From: Methylococcaceae bacterium
Lineage (GTDB): Bacteria > Pseudomonadota > Gammaproteobacteria > Methylococcales > Methylomonadaceae
Assembly: GCA_947506075.1 (NCBI GenBank)
Contig: CANNNN010000187.1
Coordinates: forward strand, 1-5,418
DNA: 5,418 nucleotides
Direction of reading: 5' to 3'
The notes under the pieces are model-generated. The model was not told the DNA's origin. It saw nothing but the letters and a program-made list of their open reading frames with translations, and searched no databases. A program made the translations under genes and the position numbers. Below, piece by piece: positions 1 through 5,418 of this stretch (positions within the stretch are counted from its first letter, which is position 1; every line of letters starts with the position of its first letter).

Positions 1-1078
1 GTACAAGCCCTCAACCGTGTCGGCAGTCGGCAGTTACAAACTGTTGACGACCAGTATTGATGCCCGCTTTATCGACACCAAAAATCGTCCGATGCTGGCG
101 CAAACCTTCAGTCAAACTGTCGGCGGCGAAAAACTGACGATTGCGGTCAATCACCTCAAATCTAAAGGTTCGGCCTGTACAGAACCTGATGCGCTTGACG
201 GTCAAGGCAACTGCAACCTGACCCGCAGAGATGCGGCGCTGGCAATCGTCGACTGGTTGAATACGGATCCTACCAACAGCTTTGATCCCGATTATTTGAT
301 TATCGGCGATTTGAACAGCTACGCGAAGGAAGATCCGATCAAGGCGATTGAAAATGGTCCTGATAATACAGCCAATACTGCTGACGACTACACCAACCTG
401 GTTAAAGCCTTTGGCGGTGATTCGGCTTATTCTTATGTCTTTGACGGCCAAACCGGTTATCTCGACCACGCACTGGCCAATAGTACATTGCTGCCGCAAG
501 TCACCGGAACCGAAGATTGGCATATCAATGCTGACGAGCCTGTGTCTTTCGACTACAACGACACGATCAAAGATGCCGGTGAAGCCGCTTTCGAAGCGAA
601 ACCTGCTGCTCTTCCGTTGTATGCCGCCGATCAATACCGGACTTCGGATCACGACCCTGTGATCATCGGTCTGCATTTGGGCGAAAACATCAACATTATC
701 GAGGGCACTGCGGCCAAGAATATCCTGGTTGGAACCGCTGCTAAAGACCGAATCACCGGTTTGGGCAGCGCCGATACCTTGACGGGTGGCTTGAATGCTG
801 ACGAATTCGTCTATGTAAGCACGGCTGACGGTATCGATACGATCACCGACTTTACTGTGGGTCAAGACCGGATTGCGTTGACTGCATTGCTGCTTAGCTT
901 GGGCTATCAAGGCGCCGATCCAATCGCCGAGGGTATAGTCAAGTTTGTCGCCTCGGGTTCGAACACCCTCGTTTACATCGACGCCGACGAAGCGGGCCCT
1001 GCGGTACAAAGGGCCTTAATCGTGGTTAACAATGTCAGCGTCGCTAATCTGAACAACGCAGCTAATTTCATTTTCTAG
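1..1078 (+). CDS. ExeM/NucH-type extracellular nuclease with RTX-like type I secretion C-terminus (5' partial)
   Basis: This is the C-terminal 358 residues of a secreted endonuclease/exonuclease/phosphatase (EEP) family nuclease. The first whole codon is at position 2 and the frame is open to the left edge. The fragment begins YKPSTV, matching the family's internal (I)YKP strand, so the GTG at 17 is not the true start. Visible catalytic-type motifs, counted from the first Tyr, are NHLKSKGS (His51), GDLNSYAKED (Asp103, Asn105), YLDH (Asp155, His156) and SDHDP (215-219). Cys59 and Cys71 flank the DGQGNCNLTR segment typical of ExeM/NucH proteins. From about residue 234 the nuclease domain gives way to degenerate GTAAKN/GLGSADTLTGG repeats, then DTITDFTVGQDRI and a hydrophobic NFIF end. 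That pattern resembles RTX calcium-binding, type I-secreted proteins. Expected role: cutting extracellular DNA or RNA outside the cell. The fold is clear; the exact substrate and secretion route are inferred. A stem-loop follows the stop. Confidence 0.92.
   Translation, partial: YKPSTVSAVGSYKLLTTSIDARFIDTKNRPMLAQTFSQTVGGEKLTIAVNHLKSKGSACTEPDALDGQGNCNLTRRDAALAIVDWLNTDPTNSFDPDYLIIGDLNSYAKEDPIKAIENGPDNTANTADDYTNLVKAFGGDSAYSYVFDGQTGYLDHALANSTLLPQVTGTEDWHINADEPVSFDYNDTIKDAGEAAFEAKPAALPLYAADQYRTSDHDPVIIGLHLGENINIIEGTAAKNILVGTAAKDRITGLGSADTLTGGLNADEFVYVSTADGIDTITDFTVGQDRIALTALLLSLGYQGADPIAEGIVKFVASGSNTLVYIDADEAGPAVQRALIVVNNVSVANLNNAANFIF
716..880 (+). other. Degenerate RTX-like / type I secretion region of the nuclease
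   Basis: This part of the nuclease gene encodes glycine- and aspartate-rich repeats (NILVGTAAKDRITGLGSADT and LTGGLNADEF) followed by GIDTITDFTVGQDRI. They resemble the GGxGxDxLxG calcium-binding nonapeptide and the D-x-I-x-D-F-x-x-G-x-D-x-I motif seen next to it in type I-secreted proteins. Only two or three weak repeats are present, fewer than in a full beta-roll. Calcium binding is therefore uncertain, while the secretion role is more likely. Confidence 0.65.
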
Positions 1079-1094
1079 GCTGTTTTACTTTCAC

Positions 1095-1132
1095 TCAAGA
1101 CCCGCCTTTCGTAACCGGCTGGCGGGTCTTGA
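1095..1132 (+). terminator. Perfect 12-bp stem-loop after the nuclease gene (terminator or intercistronic hairpin)
   Basis: TCAAGACCCGCC (1095-1106) pairs perfectly with GGCGGGTCTTGA (1121-1132) across a 14-nt loop, starting 16 bases after the nuclease stop. The downstream bases (actactaatttt) have no immediate T run. It could be an inefficient intrinsic terminator, or an mRNA-stabilising hairpin between co-transcribed genes. Only 23 bases separate it from the next start codon. Confidence 0.6.
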
Positions 1133-1144
1133 ACTACTAATTTT

Positions 1145-1148
1145 AGGA
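1145..1148 (+). promoter_or_regulatory. Ribosome binding site for the VPVPA-CTERM protein
   Basis: AGGA lies 7 bases before the ATG at 1156. This is good Shine-Dalgarno spacing and supports that start. Confidence 0.6.
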
Positions 1149-1155
1149 TGATTTT

Positions 1156-1707
1156 ATGTTTAAGTTTTTAAAAATCGCTTCCACCGTCAGTTTGTGCGGT
1201 GCTTTGATGATGATTGCGCCAAGTTCTGAAGCGGCGCTAGTGGGTTACACGTTTAGCGGCGTCACTGATTCGGGTTCGCTGCTTGATACAAGTTATACCG
1301 GTAGTTTTGTCTACAACGATGCAACATTGACTAACTCAGGATCAGAATTAATAAATCTGTCATCGCTGTCATTTAATTTTTTGTCTTCTACTGCTTTTAC
1401 ACTTGCCAATGAAGATTTTACGTCCACCGCCGATTTTCAGAACGGCGTGTTCTTGGGTGTTAATTATTCGGTGAACAACTTCGAACCTAAATTTTCGTTG
1501 GGATCTGGTTCGGCAACAGGCTCACTTGGAGATGCACGGTTTTCCTATCAATCAGTAGATGGTGATGACGGTTTCGGCTCTTTAACCTATGTCGCCGATG
1601 TTGCCGTCTCAGCCGTCCCCGTCCCTGCTGCTGTCTGGCTGTTTACCAGTGTTTTGGCTGGCTTTGGAGCAATCACGCGTCGTAAACGTCAATCCACTGT
1701 AATTTAA
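1156..1707 (+). CDS. VPVPA-CTERM (PEP-CTERM family) sorted exported protein of unknown function
   Basis: This 183-aa protein is exported and then anchored by an exosortase-type sorting tail. Residues 1-26 form a signal peptide: a short Lys-containing N-region, a hydrophobic core, and a likely cleavage after SSEA. The mature part (27-150) is rich in Ser, Thr, Gly, Asn and aromatics, poor in Lys and Arg, lacks Cys, and looks beta-rich. The C-terminus has the three-part sorting signal: VPVPA at 154-158, a hydrophobic helix (AVWLFTSVLAGFGAI, about 159-173), then the basic cluster RRKR at 175-178. This closely resembles the VPLPA-CTERM variant of PEP-CTERM, processed by exosortases in bacteria that make exopolysaccharide or biofilm matrix. 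The body matches no enzyme family I recognise and shows no catalytic motif. An AGGA site precedes the ATG, and the nucleotidase starts 30 bases after the stop, so the two are probably co-transcribed. No exosortase gene is visible here. Sorting class is confident; function is unknown. Confidence 0.88.
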   Translation: MFKFLKIASTVSLCGALMMIAPSSEAALVGYTFSGVTDSGSLLDTSYTGSFVYNDATLTNSGSELINLSSLSFNFLSSTAFTLANEDFTSTADFQNGVFLGVNYSVNNFEPKFSLGSGSATGSLGDARFSYQSVDGDDGFGSLTYVADVAVSAVPVPAAVWLFTSVLAGFGAITRRKRQSTVI

Positions 1708-1724
1708 ACAGTCATTTTTTTATT

Positions 1725-1728
1725 GGAG
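1725..1728 (+). promoter_or_regulatory. Ribosome binding site for the 5'-nucleotidase
   Basis: GGAG lies 9 bases before the ATG at 1738. It supports that start, which also gives a complete signal peptide. Confidence 0.65.
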
Positions 1729-1737
1729 TAAACCTTA

Positions 1738-3573
1738 ATGATCAAAAATAAAATTTTTATCGCCGCATTGCTGATGTCGGCTCTATCCGCTCAGGCTGAT
1801 GCTGATAAGCCTCAAGCAGAGGACGACTATTTTCATGATGACGAAAGCCACGAATCTGACAAGCACAGACCTCACCAAATTGCGACCATCAAAATCGTCG
1901 CGTTCAACGACTTTCACGGTCAACTGGAATCGCCGGGATCATTCAGGCTAACGCCTAGCAGTGCTGTTGCAACCAATATCCCAGTGGGCGGCGTGGACTG
2001 GATGGCCGGTTATATCGCCAATCTGAAGAGCCAAAACCCGAATACGGTAGTCGTATCGGCTGGCGACATCATCGGCGCAACGCCTTTGGTATCGGCGCTG
2101 TTCCACGACGAAGGCACGATTGAAACAATGAATCGTCTGGGACTGGATTTTAATTCGGTCGGCAATCACGAGTTTGATGAGGGCAAAGATGAATTGAAAC
2201 GCATGCAAAGCGGCGGCTGTCATCCGACCGATCCGAACACCTGTCGCGGTGTCGACGTAGGAACGCCCGTGCCGTTTGAAGGCGCGAAGTTTAAATTTCT
2301 GGCTGCCAACGTCGTGGAAACGGCGACCGGTAAAACGATTTTTCCATCCTATGCTATCAAAAAAGTCGACGGCGTTAAGGTTGGTTTTATCGGCATGACC
2401 TTGAAAGAAACTCCGACCATCGTTACGCCCAGCGGCGTGGCTGGACTTACGTTTCTGGATGAAGCAGCATCAGTTAATGCGCTAATCCCAAAATTGCGCG
2501 AGCGTGGTGCCGAAGCTATCGTGGTGTTGATACATCAGGGCGGCGTCGTGCCGACTACGCAAAGCGTTGAAACTATCAATCAGTGCGTTGGCGATCTTGA
2601 TAACTCCCCTATCAAGGCTATCGTTAATCAGTTGCATAATGAAGTCGATCTGGTGATCTCAGGCCATACCCATCAAGCCTACAATTGCCAAATCGCGAAC
2701 AAAAAGGGTCGTTTGATTTCGGTTACCAGCGCTAGCGCACAAGGTAAAGTATTAACCGATATCGACATGACGGTTGATAAAAAGTCTGGCGAAGTTACTG
2801 CTGTTACGGCAAAGAATGTCGTCGTGGATCGCACGAATGCAACTGTAACGCCCAGCGCCTCGATTAAAGCCATTGTTGATAAGTACAAAGCTATCGCTAC
2901 GCCGGTTGCCAATCGTGTGATCGGAACTATCAGTGCAGATATCACCCGTACCCTTAGCCCTGCAGGGGAATCGGCGTTGGGCGATGTGATTGCCGATGCG
3001 CAGTTGTTGGAAACCCAAGGCGTCGGATTTGGCGAAGCCGTGGTGGCTTTCATGAATCCCGGCGGCATACGCGCTGATTTGACTTATGCCCAAAGCTCTC
3101 TCGGCGAAGGCAATGGCAACGTGACTTACAGTGAAGCGTTTACCGTTCAACCCTTCGGCAATACCTTGGTCTCTTTAACATTGACTGGCGCGCAAATTCA
3201 CCTGTTGCTGGAACAGCAGTTTACCGGTTGTACTGCAGGGTATCCTGCCACTGCTCCTGTCGGTGGACAACCGTTTAACCGTATACTGCAGGTCTCGACA
3301 GGCTTTAGTTATGAATGGAAGGAAAAGGGCACGGCTTGTGATAACGTCGATCCAGCCAGCATCAAGATCAACGGCGTTACGGTTGATCCGGTTGCCAGCT
3401 ACCGCGTATCGGTGAATAACTTCATGGCCGATGGCGGCGATCAGCTTTATGCGTTAATACAAGGCACAAACCGTCTGGGTGGCGCGCTTGATTTGGATGC
3501 GCTGGGAAATTATTTTGGCGTCAATGGTCTCGTAGCACCTGGTCCTAAAAACCGTATTAGCTTGTTGCCGTAA
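1738..3573 (+). CDS. Exported 5'-nucleotidase / UshA-type bifunctional metallophosphatase
   Basis: This 611-aa protein is an exported phosphoesterase expected to hydrolyse 5'-nucleotides (and perhaps 2',3'-cyclic nucleotides or UDP-sugars) to nucleosides and phosphate. Residues 1-20 are a signal peptide ending AQA. A linker rich in Asp, Glu and His follows (21-47). The N-terminal calcineurin-like domain (about 50-315) keeps all the dimetal motifs: FNDFHG (Asp58, His60), SAGD (Asp110), GNHE (Asn143, His144), LIHQGG (His266) and SGHTH (His310, His312). The C-terminal 5'-nucleotidase domain (about 390-575) has ALGDVIADA, MNPGGIRADL (Arg445), QPFGNTL (Phe473) and NFMADGGD (Phe562). By analogy with UshA, these Phe residues would stack on the base. 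Six cysteines (161, 169, 283, 317, 498, 534) occur in three close pairs, fitting disulfides in an extracytoplasmic protein. There is no LPxTG, CTERM or RTX tail, so it is periplasmic or secreted by another route. It is probably co-transcribed with the CTERM gene upstream. Family assignment is firm; substrate preference is inferred. Confidence 0.95.
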   Translation: MIKNKIFIAALLMSALSAQADADKPQAEDDYFHDDESHESDKHRPHQIATIKIVAFNDFHGQLESPGSFRLTPSSAVATNIPVGGVDWMAGYIANLKSQNPNTVVVSAGDIIGATPLVSALFHDEGTIETMNRLGLDFNSVGNHEFDEGKDELKRMQSGGCHPTDPNTCRGVDVGTPVPFEGAKFKFLAANVVETATGKTIFPSYAIKKVDGVKVGFIGMTLKETPTIVTPSGVAGLTFLDEAASVNALIPKLRERGAEAIVVLIHQGGVVPTTQSVETINQCVGDLDNSPIKAIVNQLHNEVDLVISGHTHQAYNCQIANKKGRLISVTSASAQGKVLTDIDMTVDKKSGEVTAVTAKNVVVDRTNATVTPSASIKAIVDKYKAIATPVANRVIGTISADITRTLSPAGESALGDVIADAQLLETQGVGFGEAVVAFMNPGGIRADLTYAQSSLGEGNGNVTYSEAFTVQPFGNTLVSLTLTGAQIHLLLEQQFTGCTAGYPATAPVGGQPFNRILQVSTGFSYEWKEKGTACDNVDPASIKINGVTVDPVASYRVSVNNFMADGGDQLYALIQGTNRLGGALDLDALGNYFGVNGLVAPGPKNRISLLP

Positions 3574-3598
3574 TTAAACTTAGTTAAAATTTTATCGA

Positions 3599-3642
3599 TC
3601 CCACGCCTTGCGCGGGAACGACGGCCGAGACGCTCTAGCATC
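3599..3642. repeat. Decayed two-hairpin intergenic repeat
   Basis: Two imperfect hairpins lie side by side. TCCCACGC/GCGCGGGA (3599-3606 with 3610-3617) has a 3-nt loop and one A-C mismatch. GACGC/GCATC (3629-3633 with 3638-3642) has a 4-nt loop and one C-A mismatch. The arrangement resembles the widespread proteobacterial intergenic repeat of the type 'TTCCCACGCxxxGCGTGGGAA...GACGCTCxAGCGTC', here apparently degraded. The family match is from memory and was not searched. Confidence 0.45.
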
Positions 3643-3652
3643 GCAGTAACAC

Positions 3653-3690
3653 AAAAGCCCGCCTGTATACTGTACCGGCGGGCTTTTTTT
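3653..3690 (+). terminator. Intrinsic terminator of the nucleotidase unit
   Basis: AAAAGCCCGCC (3653-3663) pairs perfectly with GGCGGGCTTTT (3677-3687), with seven consecutive T from 3684 to 3690. The 13-nt loop can add a short GTA/TAC pairing. The GC-rich stem running into a T tract is a textbook Rho-independent terminator, 80 bases after the nucleotidase stop. It insulates rmuC from the upstream genes. Confidence 0.9.
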
Positions 3691-3695
3691 ATGGT

Positions 3696-3712
3696 TTCGG
3701 CTCAGCGCCGAA
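3696..3712. repeat. Short perfect inverted repeat
   Basis: TTCGGC (3696-3701) and GCCGAA (3707-3712) form a 6-bp stem with a 5-nt loop just after the terminator T tract. It could be an operator-like site before rmuC or a chance hairpin; no role can be assigned. Confidence 0.3.
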
Positions 3713-3727
3713 TGTGCACGAAATACC

Positions 3728-3756
3728 TTGACAGGAAGATATAAAAAACAGACTCT
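3728..3756 (+). promoter_or_regulatory. Possible sigma-70 promoter for rmuC
   Basis: A perfect -35 box, TTGACA (3728-3733), lies 67 bases before the rmuC start. At 17-bp spacing the -10 position reads GACTCT (3751-3756), a poor match. A TATAAA at 3740-3745 is too close to pair with this -35. A promoter must lie near here because the terminator isolates the gene, but the exact boxes are uncertain. Confidence 0.3.
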
Positions 3757-3800
3757 TACGTGCTTTTACTGCCCAGACTTACACGCTTAACTAATCCCAG

Positions 3801-5114
3801 ATGAATTTTATCAACAACCTTCCTCCACTGTTATGGGCCTTAACAGGGCTTTTGCTAGGCGCGTTTGCAATGCGAATGCTAAACGGCAAAGATAAGCAGC
3901 AATATTTAACCGAACGTGCCGTTTTGGAAGAAAAACTAAAACAGTATCAAGGCCTGGAGGCAGAATTTAAACAGCTGCAACAATTATTTATAGAAACCAA
4001 AACCCAGAATGCCGCGTTGCAGACCCGCATAGAGGAACAGGCCATAAACACCGCAGAAAAGTTAAAGTTGCTGCTTGATGCGGAACTGCGCCTGAACACC
4101 CAGTTTGAAAATCTGGCCGGCAAAATTTTCGATGACCGCAGCAAGCAATTTACCGAACACCATAAAACCAGTCTGGATCATATCGTCACGCCGCTAAGGG
4201 AACAACTCGGCGAGTTCAAGCAACGTATAGAAACGGTTTATGACAACGAGAACAAGGATAGAATTTCCTTGCGCGAGGAAATCGTTTCCTTGCGCCGCGA
4301 TACCGCGCAAATGAATCAGGAAGCCCTCAACCTGACCCGCGCGTTAAAAGGCGACAAGAAGACTCAGGGCAACTGGGGCGAAATGATTCTGGAAACCGTG
4401 CTGGAAAAATCCGGACTACGCAAAGGCATCGAGTATGAAACGCAGGGCGCATTCCGGGATCAGGACAACAGGCTATTCAAGCCGGATGTGATCGTCCGTC
4501 TTCCCGAAGAGAAGGACGTGGTGATTGATTCCAAGGTATCGTTGATTGCTTATGAGCGCTATTGTTCAAGCGAAGACGAACAGGAGCGCATCGTCGCCCT
4601 TAACCAGCATACCGAGGCGGTACGCGAACATATCAAGGGCTTAAGCAACAAGGATTATTCGGGTTTGAAGGGCTTAAGATCGCTGGATTTTGTATTATTA
4701 TTCATGCCGATTGAAGCCGCGTTCATCGCCGCTTTTCAGGCTGATGAACGCCTATTTAGCGATGCGTTCGAGCATAAAATCATCGTGGTCACGCCGACCA
4801 CATTATTAGCCACGTTGCGCACCATCGAAAACATCTGGCGCTACGAGCGGCAGAATGAAAATGCACGCGCTATCGCCGATAAGGCCGGCATCGTTTACGA
4901 CAAAATTCGGGGCTTTGTCGATGACCTGGATAAACTGGGCAAACAGCTAAGCACGGTCCATAGCACCTATGACGGAGTGATGAACAAATTAACCCAGGGT
5001 AACGGCAACCTGATTCGTCAGGCCAGCAGCTTTGTCGATCTGGGTGTTAAAGTCAAAAAGGCCTTCCCTAAAAGCATCACCGAACAGGCGGGTATCGATC
5101 ATCAGGAAGGATAG
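3801..5114 (+). CDS. rmuC: RmuC family DNA recombination protein
   Basis: This 437-aa protein is a full-length RmuC homologue, slightly shorter than the E. coli protein of about 475 aa. RmuC limits inversions at short inverted repeats and has a predicted nuclease fold, but its biochemical activity is not well established. Residues 8-26 (PPLLWALTGLLLGAFAMRM) form an N-terminal membrane anchor. A Gln/Glu/Lys-rich coiled coil follows at about 33-100, with more helical segments to about 180. The conserved RmuC domain runs from about 130 to 420. It includes KTQGNWGEMILETVLEKSGL (187-206), FKPDVIV (Asp229), VVIDSKVSL (Asp243, Lys245; PD-(D/E)XK-like), FVLLFMPIEAAF (297-308), VVTPTTLLATLRTIENIWRY (329-348) and YDKIRGFVDDLDKLGKQL (366-383). 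A TAA at 3792-3794 blocks any longer reading, and starting at Met24 or Met26 would remove the anchor, so 3801 is the best start. No clear Shine-Dalgarno precedes it. It is a single-gene unit behind a terminator. Confidence 0.95.
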   Translation: MNFINNLPPLLWALTGLLLGAFAMRMLNGKDKQQYLTERAVLEEKLKQYQGLEAEFKQLQQLFIETKTQNAALQTRIEEQAINTAEKLKLLLDAELRLNTQFENLAGKIFDDRSKQFTEHHKTSLDHIVTPLREQLGEFKQRIETVYDNENKDRISLREEIVSLRRDTAQMNQEALNLTRALKGDKKTQGNWGEMILETVLEKSGLRKGIEYETQGAFRDQDNRLFKPDVIVRLPEEKDVVIDSKVSLIAYERYCSSEDEQERIVALNQHTEAVREHIKGLSNKDYSGLKGLRSLDFVLLFMPIEAAFIAAFQADERLFSDAFEHKIIVVTPTTLLATLRTIENIWRYERQNENARAIADKAGIVYDKIRGFVDDLDKLGKQLSTVHSTYDGVMNKLTQGNGNLIRQASSFVDLGVKVKKAFPKSITEQAGIDHQEG

Positions 5115-5298
5115 AACTAATACCTTCTATCCATGGAACTTGGGAAAACATTTTCCGGTTTTAGCTTAAGGTAACGGGTAAGTAATTTAGGCGTTTTATT
5201 CTGATTGTAACGGATTATGGGGTAAGGCAATATTGGTGACTTAAGGATGGCAGCCCTTTGTCCCATGGGGTATAGCTATCTACACCAGTAACTTTACT
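5115..5298. other. Intergenic stretch with short palindromes, no gene seen
   Basis: I see no convincing coding region here. It contains the short palindromes TCCATGGA (5130-5137), GGAAAA-CA-TTTTCC (5143-5156), CCCATGGG (5262-5269) and ATAGCTAT (5272-5279). GGTATAG/CTACACC (5269-5275 with 5280-5286) forms an imperfect hairpin. The 5143-5156 hairpin, 28 bases past the rmuC stop, might help end transcription, but it is AT-rich and lacks a proper T tract. Confidence 0.4.
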
Positions 5299-5395
5299 CC
5301 TTCTCCAGCGGGAGAAGGCGGGGATGAGGGGAATCAAAATAAGTTTTTTCTTCATTTTTATTTCCCCTCACCCAACCCTCTCCCGCTGGAGAGGG
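5299..5395. repeat. 97-bp element of two inverted REP-like hairpins
   Basis: Two hairpin units face each other. The left is CCTTCTCC-AGCG-GGAGAAGG (5299-5318) and the right is CCCTCTCC-CGCT-GGAGAGGG (5376-5395), each a perfect 8-bp stem with a 4-nt loop. Inside them, TGAGGGGAA (5325-5333) is the exact reverse complement of TTCCCCTCA (5362-5370), around an AT-rich centre. The whole element can therefore fold as one long imperfect hairpin or as two short ones. This is the layout of a BIME-like pair of REP sequences. It may also act as a terminator for rmuC or for a converging gene beyond the window. Confidence 0.75.
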
Positions 5396-5418
5396 CTACT
5401 TAACTTAAGTCAATAATA

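Noticed and set aside
17..19. GTG as start codon of the nuclease
   Set aside because: The frame stays open to position 2 and encodes YKP, a conserved internal segment of the family, so the gene begins outside the window.
348..662. 104-aa frame on the + strand
   Set aside because: Out-of-frame overlap within the nuclease catalytic region, with no family resemblance.
11..1009. 332-aa open frame on the minus strand
   Set aside because: It lies fully antisense to the well-supported nuclease gene and encodes no recognisable domain; long antisense frames arise from the codon pattern of the real gene.
1156..1233. Lipoprotein signal in the CTERM protein (Cys14)
   Set aside because: The residues before Cys14 (TVSL) do not form a lipobox and the Cys sits inside the hydrophobic core; ordinary signal peptidase cleavage after SSEA is more likely.
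1948..3150. Three minus-strand frames (1948-2223, 2679-3068, 2752-3150)
   Set aside because: All are antisense to the intact nucleotidase gene; no domain and no ribosome site support was found.
3947..4144. 65-aa minus-strand frame
   Set aside because: Antisense to the coiled-coil part of rmuC; Ser-rich composition is the mirror of that codon pattern.
5299..5395. CRISPR-like repeats
   Set aside because: Only two units exist, in inverted orientation and without regular spacers, so this is a REP-type pair.

Overview
This window looks like chromosomal sequence from a Gram-negative bacterium, probably a gammaproteobacterium. The supporting signs are a nuclease with a type I secretion C-terminus, a secreted protein ending in a VPxPA-type (PEP-CTERM family) sorting tail, an RmuC protein, and intergenic hairpin repeats of a kind common in proteobacteria. 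The VPxPA tail fits environmental methylotroph-like or aquatic lineages, but the genus is inference. All genes read on the + strand.

Region 1 (1-3573) holds three genes for exported proteins. First is the 3' part of an ExeM/NucH-type extracellular endonuclease/exonuclease/phosphatase with a degenerate RTX-like C-terminus, cut by the left window edge. A GC-rich stem-loop follows. Next comes a 183-aa protein of unknown function with a signal peptide and a VPVPA-CTERM anchor. Thirty bases later starts a 611-aa exported 5'-nucleotidase of the UshA type. The nuclease would cut extracellular DNA to nucleotides and the nucleotidase would strip their phosphate, so the block reads as a nucleic-acid or phosphate scavenging locus. 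The sorted protein between them is the least understood member.

Region 2 (3574-3800) is intergenic. It contains a decayed two-hairpin repeat, a strong intrinsic terminator ending the nucleotidase unit, a small hairpin, and a possible weak promoter for the next gene.

Region 3 (3801-5114) is rmuC, a membrane-anchored coiled-coil protein with a PD-(D/E)XK-like nuclease domain. It is separated from region 1 by the terminator and is probably functionally unrelated.

Region 4 (5115-5418) has no convincing gene. It holds several short palindromes and a 97-bp element made of two inverted REP-like hairpins.

No CRISPR array, tRNA, rRNA, transposase or recognisable defence system is visible. The individual genes belong to known families; the most novel aspect is the combination in region 1.
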